A stretch of 64,000 nucleotides of DNA from Paragyromitra xinjiangensis (lineage: Eukaryota > Ascomycota > Pezizomycetes > Pezizales > Discinaceae): the NCBI GenBank assembly GCA_038503065.1, contig JBCAMK010000020.1:434001-498000 (forward strand), given 5' to 3'. The translations under genes were made by a program, and so were the position numbers. Below, in pieces: positions 48,812 to 60,654 of this stretch (positions are counted from its first letter, which is position 1; each line of letters opens with the position of its first letter). The notes under the pieces were generated by a model. That model had not been told where the DNA came from. It made no database searches and worked only from the letters and a program-made list of their open reading frames with translations.

Positions 48812-51387
48812 TTTTAATCGCAGGCTCGATATTATATACACATGGAGAAACAGCATATTGTACAGTGATACGTTTGGTGGACATCTTTTTTTCGTTTATT
48901 TTCTCATTGCGGGCTGGAGGCCGGCCTTTCCTATGTTCACTGCATAGACTCCCGGCGATTATTTTCTTTCGTTTCCAGCAGGCAGTTGGTTTATTTTCAG
49001 CATTGGGGTGGGAATAGGTGTTGTGATTTTTTTTCTACTCGTTCGTGTTTTTAAGAAACTCATTATCGGGGATTCATTTTGTGGACTACTGGCTGGGCTA
49101 AGGTTTGGTTTGACTTTTTGCACGCAATCGATACTTTGGTTGTGCTGTTTTATAACTCCTTTCTATTGCTGTCTCTCCTTCACTGGATTTTTCTTAGCTG
49201 CACATAGTCAGATAGAAAGTAGATATGTACGATAAAGGCATTGATTGACCCTTTTGTTGATATTAATCACTTTCCAAATTCTGTGCCTTTTCATCTCTCC
49301 ACTACCTAATCCCTTCGTTGTTCCTGTCTGTGTTCATGCGTATAAGCATGTGCGCGTGAATAGCTGCTAGAGGTCTGGGTTTCAGCTCATTGGCTATGCA
49401 GGTTCTGCATGTAGATGCCTTAACCTATAATACCTTGAAGTCACACGCAGTCACTCGATGCCTGCGTTCATCCCATGTTTCTTTTTTCGCACCCTCTAAA
49501 TAGTCATACTACCGGATGTGCGAGACAACGCACTCAATTGCCTTGGGCTAGAGTATATTATCAGGCCGTGAGTGCTTTAACCAGCTACATTCATTTTTCC
49601 CATGTGCTTCTACTCTATGATATCCTCTGCATCCGGTCGACTCCGAAAACGGTAATATAGAGCCTGTTTTTGGGGTGTTTTTTTCCTTGGCGCTGTGCTG
49701 CAGATTGCGCTTGCGTCTCGGCGGGTGGCATTGGTGGTTGGAAGTGCATTATCGATGGCTCCGCTTTCGATGGATGGTTTTGCTTTATCTGTGGGGTTCG
49801 GTGGTATTCTGGGTTTTTGCGTACGTACGCAGGGAGAGTTGCGGGGGTCTTCGGGTTTCGATACTCAGGATGGGGGTCCTGCTCGGAATATTCGGAGCCT
49901 TTGGGATGGGTCGGGTTTTAGTTGGAGTTTAGTTGCTGGGGTTCTGAGGTGCTGCGGGGAGGGGTGCTACTTAATGGAAGATGCGGTCTGGTGGGTAGTG
50001 AGGTTGGTTTCGGATGTACTACTACTTTTTTGGTGATGCTGGGCTGAGGAATATATATGCTGGCTGTAATAAAGGCCTCTTGGGACTAGATTACTAGTCT
50101 GGCTTCGCCGATAAGCAAGGCAATATCACTACTGGGTTAGGGTTGTCGGGGATACGAGACAGTCGCTGGTAAGAGCTCGATTATCCTCTTGAACCATAGC
50201 CTCAGGCCACCTGCGCGGAACTGCGATGTTCAACAACATCCTCCTTGGATTAAGGCGGCCAACATATCCCCTATCGCAATCACGCTATCTCCATATTTAT
50301 CGTAACAATCTGACGATGTTTGACCAAACCTCAACGGAACCAAAAGCAACAAAAAAAAAACCTAGGGAATAATTGAAGCTCGCACGTTTTGCCAACCCCA
50401 AGTATATATTGCCGGTGGCCGTGCATATACGACTTTGCTCAGCCTAGTCGAAAATCTGGAGAGTATCGGAAGTAACCTCACGGCAAATGTGACGACTCTT
50501 TAAATAATACGGGAATTATCGTTACCTGGTTTTCCTTCCGCTTGAGTGGCCGGGATTTGGGTCCCGGATACCATTTTATTGTTCTGGCTCTGGTTGGTTT
50601 CTATCATGGATCTAGCTTGGGCTGGCACGAGTGAGATGGGATATCTACCTGTACTAGCGTAGGGTATGCAAGAGGGATGAAGGATGCACAAGCTATCCGC
50701 ACATCACGAGGAAAGCCTTGCAATTCTTACTTTTGACACTTTACTCCCTGGTCATTCCGCACTCCAATTTGGTCTCCACGAGCACCATAGTCGGATGCGG
50801 GGGAGGAGCGATGGGCACAACCGGGCTAGAGAAGATCGAAACACATTGAAATATCCTGGTCTGACTCTGAGCAAGAAATGGTTCTCGATATGTTGAGATA
50901 TGTTGGGATAATCTCGCAAGGGCTGATTTGGAACTGTCTAGTCCGGTTATGTTTACTATTCGTGAGATACTACGGGTGTTCTGCCAGCCTCAATATCTTA
51001 TCTTCAGGGTTAGGGTTCTTGCTGTGCATATGCGTAGGCGCGGCGCATTATCGATAACTGGCGGCTTTGAGACCGATAGGTTGGGAATGTTATGTAAGGA
51101 GTTGGTTTGCCACCTGCATGTTGCGAACTTGGCCGTGGCGGAAGGATTTCTTTTTTTCGGGAGTTTATTTTGGATAGGTGGTGGCACAAGGTGAGCTGAG
51201 TCATGATATATCACTCGGGTTTGATTCCGTTATCGGGGTGGCTGATATGACGAACTAAATAAAGTTTAAGAGGTAGTCATGCGTAACTGAACACTCATTA
51301 TAACGGGATATCCCCTAATAGGAAAGGAGAAACAAAAGTGAAAAGTCCATCAAGTGTATCTTAAATCCCAAACACCCACTTGCTCCA
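48812..51387. other. Convergent spacer F-box gene-DUF1295 gene
   Basis: No gene is supported. The first 450 bp are T-rich 3' sequence. At 49670-50036 all three plus frames are open for 80-113 codons, but the products have no family resemblance and the frames exclude one another. A 14-bp palindrome, TGCGTACGTACGCA, lies at 49818-49831. Confidence 0.5.
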
Positions 51388-52581
51388 CTAGTCTTTCTTC
51401 ACATCGGGCATCTCATCACCTCCCCACAATGTAGACATTCCCGGGATAAACTTGTTGACGCGCATTTGATACTCCTTGTATTCAGGGTATCTACCAGCCG
51501 TGATCGATTCCGTAAGATTCGTCGAAGCCTAATACTACTTATTAGCTTCCTCCCTAACACTACCTCCCGATTAAAGACAACATACCTGAAACAACAAACA
51601 ATAACATAGCGTCCCAGCACCGGCCCACGAAAACGTCACATCCGCAACGTAACAACTCCACAAATACACAAGTACCCAGATAGTTTGCTCAGCCGCGAAA
51701 TTTGGGTGGCGTGCTAACGACCACAATCCCGTGACAACGAAGCCTCGGTCAAGATCCTCCTTTTCGAACTTCGGGGGCACAATGCTAGTAGCTTTATACG
51801 AAGACTTGGCGCTCTGGAAAGCCCATTGTTGTTGGTCTGCAAACGTCTCTATGATGAGCGTAAGCACGAGGGTGTATGAAAACAGCAGGTCGATGGTTCC
51901 CCAGGCGGGGGCTACACCAGCGGGGAGCTGGGAGACGAGAAGGATTATGTAGGCAGGTGTAGCGATGAGGTATAGAAGTATCTAAATAGGTTTTAGAAGT
52001 GGCTTAGTAGAAGAGAGGGAGGGGAGAGGATTACATTTTGCAAGAATGAGATGAAGGTTACGTTGAGAACGAAGAATGCCACGGGATTGGTTCTTGCTTT
52101 CACGATGTTCCAACGGTAGTCCTCGGAGCCGATGTTGTAGCCACCCTTACGCCAGTAGTTGAACGTCAACCTTGCCTTTTCATTTGGTTAGCACTCTCAC
52201 AACTCCCCTGGAGAGGGGCTGTCTTACACTCCATAAGCACCCAAAAACCAGCAACGTATCCAACCGCTCCGTATCCAACCCCTTCATATGTGCAAATAGC
52301 GTGAAATGGCCGATATAGAAAGTGGGTAGAAGACTCCATACTCTATCCACCTGCGAGTAGTTTCTATTAATCTCGCTGGCCACGAGCACTACCATGGAAA
52401 TTGCTAATGTAAGGTGGAGACCAGATATGAACGGATTGGTAGAAAGGTACCATTCTGCCGGGCTCACCTCACGACGGAGGAGTGGGAGAAGATGTGAGAG
52501 TGAAAGTTGGTGGAGGAAAGGGGTTATGGTGGAGGAGATAGAGGCGGCCTCTAGTAACGTAGAGGGTGCTGGGAGTGACAT
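51388..52581 (-). CDS. DUF1295 integral membrane protein, steroid-reductase-like
   Basis: Predicted 343 residues in four exons, with introns at 52176-52227, 51982-52034 and 51529-51585. Several hydrophobic segments are visible (LHLTLAISMVVLVA, AFFVLNVTFISFL, ILLYLIATPAYIILL, LFSYTLVLTLIIETF, WVLVYLWSCYVADV). The family motifs RNYSQVDRVWSLLPTFY, RLTFNYWRKGGYNIGSEDYR, GLWSLARHPNFAAEQTIW and YPEYKEYQMRVNKFIPG identify DUF1295, which is related to the C-terminal domain of steroid 5-alpha-reductases and isoprenylcysteine methyltransferases. The RHPN and YPEY-like elements are those that bind the cofactor in relatives. Substrate is unknown for most fungal members. The first acceptor (52176) was chosen because it gives SARLTFNYWRK in frame; the alternative acceptor five bases downstream breaks the frame. 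The gene converges with the F-box gene. Confidence 0.9.
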
Positions 52582-55500
52582 CTTGAGATGCTGCCGAACT
52601 GAAGAGGTTTGAAGTCTACTTTTGCTAGGAGAAATGGGGTTTTGTAGGAAACCGTACGTATAATGGTCTGGGCGTTAATAGAGTCGAGTTCACTGAGACA
52701 TGCGGCGGGTCTATAACGTCATTTGCATGAGAGATCGGAAAGGCGCATCGCGTCTGTGATGACCCCTGAGGAGGCATCGATCAAGTCATGGAGCCGCGAT
52801 CACGTGATTATGGAACAGTTTGCGATTGTAGAAACTCGCGAAGAGGGCAGCGGCTACTACTAAGAGGACAATGAATTAACCCTTAGATCTACGATGTAAC
52901 CCACCTCAGTCTATAAGTCTGTGGCGCTCGCTTTTTGATATCGTTCAGATGTAGTATGTTCTAGTGCTAGGAGGCTAACGAAAGCTTGGCTAATTGCTAG
53001 CTCTTGAGCATCTTCGCCCCGCATCTTAAGTTCTCATCTCTTTTGACCTCCGAAACAACACTAGAACAGCAGCATACTCTTGAGGCCACTCCCTTCGTTC
53101 TAGCCTCAAAATAACCGTTGTTGGTCTTCCTATGACGCAAGGGCCTACGAATTTACAGGCCCTAATTTCGAAACAGATTGAAATCACTGGCAGCAAAGTC
53201 AGGACTACTCCATTACGCTGCTGGTAGAAATACACATTCGCGGATATCCTTGTCTGGCTTAGGTAACATCTAGGTTAGGTTTGGCTCTGATTAGAGTTAA
53301 GGGACGGAATTGGCTTCTTTACGGATGGCAACTTGGTCATCTATTTGCTCGGACATCGGCATATGCGAGGATCTACCATCAAAAACTAGCAGCACCTTCC
53401 CGTGAACCGGGAGCAGCGGGAAAACTGCATACACCGTTCTTCTATCCGGAAATATAAGCCGTGGGATATCAAGGGAAAGGTCCAGCTCCAAGCCAGCATA
53501 GTCATATCATGACGAACCAACCCATCAGTGCTGAACCGGAACACTGATTCACCGTTTCGACAAACAAACAAACATTTTAATAATCTCCTGCGAGAAAACC
53601 AAGCTATAAACAAGTATCATTGCAATAGTAAAGCATCGGCGAGGTTTCTCGGACAACTGAACTACAAAAAAGTATCATCACAAAAGTATCCCATCTATAA
53701 TATCTCATGGGGATGACTCCCGAACCGTCTCTAATTCTTAAGCCACCCACAATCCCGCAATGTTTGACACTCTCACTAAAACACGGCAAGACATTTGAAC
53801 TCTCTAATAGTGAGAACCTCACAAGCCACTGTCTCTATTCCTAGACACCTTTAATAGGCTCTTTCTCGGGTTCCGTCCGAATGGGATTGTGGGCTCCGAA
53901 ATTTGTGTTACTCCCGAACCGGCCACCCTCATGAAAAAGAGATTCCTATTTCAAACCGCATCCGACCAGCGCGGTGGGAATGAAACACCGGTATATCCCA
54001 TGGAAGAGACTGGTTATATTGAATTTTTTCTTCTAGAGTCCGGGAAATGGCGCCCACGGCCCTCAGTGGTTTCGCTTTAGAATTGAAGATGGATCTTAAA
54101 CTGTCTTCGACACAGCACATGAATGACTCTAGAATTGATAGGGATCAATATCGCTTTTCGAATGTATGGTTGATGGAATATCTTGTCAAGTATGAATGAT
54201 TTCTCTTGGTAGTTTCCGTTTGACTGTTGAATAACAGGTATTCTAGGTTGTCGTTGACGCTCCAATATTGCATGGTCCATCTCTCTTTTTTCTACCGGCC
54301 AATATGGCCTCGAGAGCCGCTATATCTTCTGGCCTAGCCAATGATCGTACTCCTAGGGACTTTCGAAATGCTATAGCGCAAGGGGGGGCAGCGATTTAAG
54401 GTAATGCCATGAGCGAGTCGTCGCTGGCATCACCTTTAAATGGCGAGGACTAGGAGGTACTAGTCCTTCCGGTAACTACCGGCAACCTAGGAGCTAGTAT
54501 CTTCCGAAGATCTAGATAGGCATCATGCCCGAGGAGCCTCTAATATCCTTCTCGGGGGTTTCTTTAATCTTTTAAACTTGAATACCATCGGGGAGTTTAT
54601 GTACGCCACTGTCGTTGGGTGGCTGGCGGCTGCATGTTTCTATATCCGATGGTCGGTAATGCTCGAGGGTGCTGTTCCAGCGGTTTTGTTCCCCGGCTGC
54701 TTTATAATGACTGCAGCAGTTTAGCTGCATAAACTTGAGCAATCAAAAGATACCGTTAGCCGGATTATGCGATGACAGAGGGAGATCAGGTAGGAGGAGC
54801 CAAAACAAAAACAGCGCAGTAGGGGAAAGGTGGACCTACTTATCCATCAACTTTCCAACGTTAATGGAAAACTCTTATTCCCGGAGAGATCCCTCTCTAC
54901 TCCGAAGGTATATCACTGCTCCCATTGCTGCTAGGAACAAGCAGTATTAACATCACAAATTTTGTCGTTTGGATGTTCCGGAGGGTATGAACATGGACAA
55001 GAGACTAAATACTCCTGTATCCTTCTCATGAAAACCGAACCCCATCTACTCATGTCTCCCTCCATGGCCCCTCAGCTATTCTTGTGGGCATTCATTAGTA
55101 CTGTGTTACTGGACTTCGGGTATCGGATCGGGATGGGTGATTGGGATCGAAAAATTCTGCTAGGAGAAGGTTTCTGATCGCTCCTGCTGAGGAGGAGGAG
55201 AAGGGGGAGGAGAAGGGGGATGACGATAATGAGGATGATGATGACGATGATGGAATAGGAAGCAATGAAGGGAGATCATACCTATTATTACCGCACCTCT
55301 TCAAACTCTCATGGAGCATCTTCATGCATTCTCCACTAATGTCATAGTGGTATCCAGGCGAGTGGAAACCCAGATTATTTGTGCAGATAACCGAATATTT
55401 TGGGGGAGCGAATATTTTCGAGGAGCGAGGCTCAGGAAGGCACAGAGAGAGCCAAAGGCGTTAAACGGGATTGAAAATGAAAATGAAACCAAGCCGGAAG

Positions 55501-58500
55501 CGACAAACGGGACCAAAGACGACAAATAAAACCTCTGATGGAAATCAGAGCGGAGGATCAAAAATAGGATGGAGGACGAGAAGGAAAGGTTAGAGAGCAT
55601 CTCACGGGAGTGGACATCAGCAATGGGTGTGGGTGTGGGTGTGGGTGTGGGTGTGACAGTGGAAACTGCAGAAACATCGGGGGGGACGGTGTTAGCAACC
55701 CTAGGGATTGCCGAGAGATCGCCGAGGAGCCTATACGTGCATGAAGATTGGATTTCAAGAGATCTATGGAGTATCATAAGACGGAAAACTGGGAGAAGGA
55801 ACGTAGGGCGGGCCTCCTAGGGACAATAACCACGTACTGCAAATATTTTTCTGGAATAGATATTCTAGTGGTCTGTGAAATCGCTTTTGTGATTAAGGTG
55901 AGCTACATAGGATCACAGAGCATTGAGTGCTCGGCGATTGCTTTGCAATGTCTCTTGGAGTCATGGAATATATGTATCTATGGTAACGTGTACCTATCGT
56001 TTAGGACTCCACCCAAGATGCACTTAGCACCCTGGGCGGCCCGCCATGATAAGGATGACCTAGGAGTTCGGGATGGGGTATAATAAAAGGACAGTGCCCA
56101 ACTCGAAATTTGGGGACGGACCTAGCCCTACAATTAGGACAGTAGCCTTGGGCGAATCCTCGAGTCGAGATATTTGTGCTGAGGGCACCTAGCTCCAGGT
56201 TCTATTAAATTACCACCTAGAGCTCGTGGAATATAACTGAAATAGTGCATATTGGCTTCTTTTGTGCAAACGCCATGCTTCTCGAAAACTACTTGGGGAT
56301 TATTGAATAATTTGCTTATGAGTTTTTCCCGCGCGTATCGAACTACTCTTAGTTTTCAGTGTAGCTATCGTTTTAAGCTCCCAAAAGGCATCATATCCTT
56401 CTCTCTTAGTACAAAATAGAACACCAGCCTTCATAGCTTCATTTAAGGCTCGAGGACCGGTGAATGGTGTCGAAAACATTATACCGGAGCAAGATTCTGT
56501 AGAGGAGAATCGGATTTCCCCCCCCATCCAGTGACACTCGCAGAAGCATAGAACAGCACTGTGGTGATTACCTGCCTTGTTATCTAGTAGTCATGTTGCT
56601 GTTGGATATAAGATATCAATCCTCGCGCTCTCAACAATGCTTACTAATTTACGGCATTACAAAATTATAATATTTTGCCCGACAGCCTTGCCATGGCCCA
56701 GGGATGAATCATTGGTCCTGGAAATTATATATTGATCACAGAATATCACTCGATATTGACCATAAATGGCGTATAGGGTTTTGTCTAAATGAATAATATG
56801 GTATAGAGGCATGAGCCTAAGTTTTATTAACGAGATATATTCCTTCCTTTAGATTCTACCACTTATGATAAGATCGCAGATAGTAGTTAGTGCCAACGAG
56901 GCTGGGCGCGAGGCTACGTGTAGGTACATGTATTTATTCAGGTGACCATAATCAGGTCAATGTTCCCGGAAAATAAGTAGATGGAGGGGATAGATATGTA
57001 GACCTTAAAAATTCTGTATCTTTTTGGCACCCATTGTCTCGAGTGAGTTTTTATGACACAAACTAGTCTATGCATGCACCAATCTATCAAAGGAGATACA
57101 ATGTTCCAAATCGGGAAGCGCGTCCGGTTAGTTTTCAACGCCTACTCCCCGATGTGCGGGAAACAAAGAATCGATGAGGGAGATAAAGAGCATGAACGCC
57201 TTGCGTATACAATATCTTAGTGGCTCTTAGGGTAGAGTTTGCATAGATTGTTTATGGGTCCAGTGTGGCTCTCTGCGCACTTTCTCCTCCGTGTCTCCAC
57301 TTCATTTGGGGAGAATATTCAAACCAGAGATGTTTCATTTAGGACTCGGTTAAACACATTTTTTTCTTCCGGGTCTGCAACGTCAGAGATTCGAGGCGCT
57401 GATGGCTTCAGCCCAACTTTTAACAAAGGAGGTTTCTTTGGAGGAGGTTTAATGTTATGTATCGCAAATGCTCCACGCAGACGGGACTGCAATCGAACCT
57501 CGAACCTTCGAACTTTGTAATATTACTGGGGCAACCATTGTGTCTCTGCTTAGCATAAATTACTAATTTTTAGCCTCTTTATTCGTAGGGTGATTCGTGG
57601 TTCTCTTTAGTGTGTATTAACATCGCCTTGGGCTCAGCAAAAGATGTTTAATCTGATACACAAATAGATAGCAGTTTCCCACGATCAACGACGTCAGATC
57701 ATTACCCCAGGTCAAACTCGGGATTGGGAAACACACTACGATTAAGTAGTGCGGAGTGGAGTTGGGTCCCGGATTTTCAGCGCCTGACATTTACCCAGTC
57801 TCATCTGACGGCTGACACCGTCGATCCCTGTTGTAACCAGAAATAAAATAGCAAACTTGGAAAACTCGCTGCTCGGGATTTTCAAACGGTGTCGTTCTCA
57901 TCCTTGAAACGATCAATGACCACCACTTGAGATCTCACGTGGCACACGTTCCCTTCGGGAGTTTGAGGGGCGTCGGCTTCTGAAGGTGTTGAATTAACTA
58001 TCTATGGACGGTCGTCACAATAACGTAGCCACAAATCCTCCATTTTGTGTTACTGGTCTGGGCTGGATTTGGTTCCTTGCTTTGACATTTTAAATTCTTG
58101 GTTCATCCAGTGTGTACATACGTATTGCATGGGGGCTTTTGGGGTTTTACAGTGCTCTGCTCGGGTGTTGTTTGGTGCCTGCAGCAAAGCCGCGGTATGC
58201 AGATCAAATGTGATTTCGTTTTCTCGTGCCTAGATGAGAGGGGAATTCAATAGTGGCACCGGTTCAAAGCACAGTGTTTCTTGTAACTCGGGGTTTTGTG
58301 AAGACTAGAGAGAGAAATGCGTGGGTGAAGAGCAGTCACAGTGTAGTGGCCGGAATATGTCAAAACTAACCGTCCTGAGAAGTACTTAGATAGGTTGTTA
58401 CGCGAGAATAGATAGGGCTGGCTTCGGCTGGCTTCCTTTTCAGCTACGCCATGCCATGCCATGCCATTCATGCCTTACCAGGGCAAAGGTGCATCAAGAA

Positions 58501-59130
58501 CACCACCTTCTCACCATATCCACACAAAGACGGGAACAAACAACGTGCTGTTTCAAACCAGCTGTCATTATTCTTCTGTTCGTTGGACACAACATGGTGA
58601 CTTTGGTGACCCCCTTTTCCTGGAATTCTTAGCCCCTGCAAGCAGTTATTTCCCGTAAAATTACGCATATCCGCGCCCAAACCGATCGCCAACCCGTACA
58701 CTCTCCACCCGTCCACCCGCATCGAGTGTCTTCCATGAATTTGATAAGAGATGTTATGAGGGCAACAAGATGCTCTTCGCATCAATGGCCGAGGCATTTC
58801 GGCCCCTTTCTTCCATATCCATTCCCCGATTCTTCCGGTGTTCTTTCTAGCATATTTTACCCTTCCATTCATCCAATCCATAGAGCATATTGGCATATCT
58901 CTCCATCCCGGATTCCGTTCTGGTGTCCACCCAAGACAAGCATTTCCTGTATATTTGTGCATTTGTATGTAGCGTGGACAGCAGGGCCAACAAAAGCCCG
59001 CAAACCATGCTTCGATGCGGCACCCCCGCGCCCAAAGAGCAGACCGAGACATTTGCTGAGGTCCTGGTGCGCCGTATCACCAGCGGCCAGTGCCCTCAAG
59101 GGTGCAGGCCTGAGGGCCGTCCTTACCTGC
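52582..59130. other. Gene desert with simple repeats
   Basis: No gene is supported. Simple-sequence features include a GAGGAG/GATGAT tract (55182-55260), a GGGTGT hexamer repeated five times (about 55625-55654), and CCATG repeats at about 58443-58466. Small hairpins occur, such as CTCTGATGGAAATCAGAG near 55532 and ACTACGATTAAGTAGT near 57736. Between 58468 and 59388 long frames are open on both strands, minus 194 codons and plus 220 codons, without family resemblance. Confidence 0.5.
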
Positions 59131-59496
59131 AATAATTACTTATTTTGTCCAGTCCAGATTTCTACTCTTAACGTTGCCTTTGCCTTGAGCTTTCTTTCCT
59201 TCCTTTCTTCTGTTTTTCTTCTCTCCCTAAAGCAGTTCCTCCTCGCTCCTGTTTGCCCAAACATCAACGCTCTCACTTCGCAACTTAAGCAATATTTCCG
59301 TCGCTCGCATGTAAGTAATCAAACACTTATCTTTGTTATTTTACTGGCTTGTTACTCCCGGGAAGCTTTCCCGGAACTTCTGTTGTGAAAAACTCAAAAC
59401 TTGCCATGTGACTCACGACGAAAATAATAAGAATAGAAATACTTACCTTAAGGAAAAATTATAGAATTTACATCGCAAAGAATACTACTCGCAATC
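59131..59496 (+). promoter_or_regulatory. STB3 leader with probable 5' UTR intron
   Basis: A consensus donor GTAAGT at 59311 and an acceptor TTATAG ending at 59464 could bound a 154-nt intron in the 5' untranslated leader, ending 32 nt before the start codon. The upstream leader is C/T-rich. This is inferred from splice consensus only. Confidence 0.45.
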
Positions 59497-60654
59497 ATGG
59501 CTGCATCTACCAACGCTTCCATTCCAGCAGCTATTCAGATCTCCAACCTAACCTCTCGCCTCCGTCGTGGTGGTGATGCTACGGTTTCTAGCAACAACGC
59601 GTTTCCTCATCCGGACCATGTTGACGCGAAATACCACCTTCCAACTCCGCCGACGTCGATTTCCCCTTCGCTCGCACCGGTCCACGGATTTAACCCCAGC
59701 AGCAGCCTGGGCGTTACAGATTCAGATGTCGATGTTTCTGACATCGGAGCTGGTGGCGTTTTAAAGCTCGCACCGGCGGCCGATGACCAAACACTGGGAC
59801 ATCACCTGGCTACTGAAGCTGCGGGAGCAATCACCCCAGCTCTTTTGGCTAAATATCACCTACCCACAATTTTGCTTCAGCATGGCCCTCTAGCGATCCG
59901 TCATCTAACAGCACACCTAATATCGAACATTCCTGGATTTAGTAGCATTCCCCCAGCGAAGCAGCGAAGGCTCGTCGTTGGTGCTCTAGAGGGACGAGGA
60001 GGTGTTAGTGGAAGTGAAGGCGAAGCTGGTGGTGTCAACGGAGATGTTATTTTCGAGAAAGTTGGTTGGGGTCGATGGGATGCGAGGAAAAAAGGTGACC
60101 CTCCAAGGGATCGTGATGGGGCAGCATCTAGAGGGCTCTCACCAGCTTCGGCGCCTGCGGCGTATGGAGTTAAGCCGAATGTAATTTTTCGTTCCAATGG
60201 CCTCCTATCGGCAACAGCTATGAACCATTCTACGAGCTACACAGGGGAATCTGGGATCTTCGTGCAGTCAGAAGAAGAGGCTTCTGATAATTTTTCTGAA
60301 GATCCTGAGGCTATGGAGCAAGATGAAAATGAAGCCGATATGATGTCGCTTGATGAGCATGACAACAGCGGGCCTTCTGAAGAAGAGGATGCCGATATGA
60401 CCGATGAAGAAGATTGGGCGCAAATGGGTGCTGCCATGCTTCGACGACAGGCCGGTTCGCCTATAACATCTGAGGGTTGCTTGAGTGGGCTTGCGGGGAG
60501 TCCAGCCGTGGGCTACGGATCGGTGCCATCTTGGCAAGCGAAATGTGCCGGTTTCTACCGGCCGGACGAATTATTCAGTAGCTCTGCAGCAGCGCTAAGG
60601 GCTAGAGAAGAACGGGAAGCAGTAGAAGCATTGGTTAAACTCAGTTCCATTTGA
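59497..60654 (+). CDS. STB3: STB3-like putative Sin3-binding transcription factor
   Basis: Predicted 385 residues with no intron in the coding region. A disordered N-terminus (about 1-105) is followed by the Stb3 domain at about 110-200, with LAKYHLPTILLQHGPLAIRH, PGFSSIPPAKQRRLVVGALE and FEKVGWGRWDARKKG. The rest is acidic and Ser-rich (Glu/Asp clusters at about 255-310), ending in a short helix (ALRAREEREAVEALVKL). Yeast Stb3 binds the ribosomal RNA processing element and Sin3 and links growth signals to ribosome biogenesis genes. The role in filamentous fungi is inferred from the domain only. The core domain is complete. The protein is shorter than yeast Stb3 because the tails differ. The ATG at 59497 is the first in frame after a probable leader intron. 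Confidence 0.88.
   Translation: MAASTNASIPAAIQISNLTSRLRRGGDATVSSNNAFPHPDHVDAKYHLPTPPTSISPSLAPVHGFNPSSSLGVTDSDVDVSDIGAGGVLKLAPAADDQTLGHHLATEAAGAITPALLAKYHLPTILLQHGPLAIRHLTAHLISNIPGFSSIPPAKQRRLVVGALEGRGGVSGSEGEAGGVNGDVIFEKVGWGRWDARKKGDPPRDRDGAASRGLSPASAPAAYGVKPNVIFRSNGLLSATAMNHSTSYTGESGIFVQSEEEASDNFSEDPEAMEQDENEADMMSLDEHDNSGPSEEEDADMTDEEDWAQMGAAMLRRQAGSPITSEGCLSGLAGSPAVGYGSVPSWQAKCAGFYRPDELFSSSAAALRAREEREAVEALVKLSSI

Noticed and set aside
49670..50036. Three overlapping plus-strand open frames
   Set aside because: All three frames are open together, no motif is present, and the segment lies between convergent genes.
55141..55347. Acidic ORF with Glu and Asp runs
   Set aside because: It is explained by a GAG/GAT simple repeat; no conserved sequence surrounds it and there is no ATG of its own.
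55625..55654. GGGTGT repeat as an interstitial telomere
   Set aside because: Only five units, not the TTAGGG repeat usual in filamentous ascomycetes; better called a microsatellite.
57478..57520. Possible tRNA on the minus strand (GGTTCGATT-like B box)
   Set aside because: The flanking bases do not form a T stem, and no matching A box or acceptor stem could be found.
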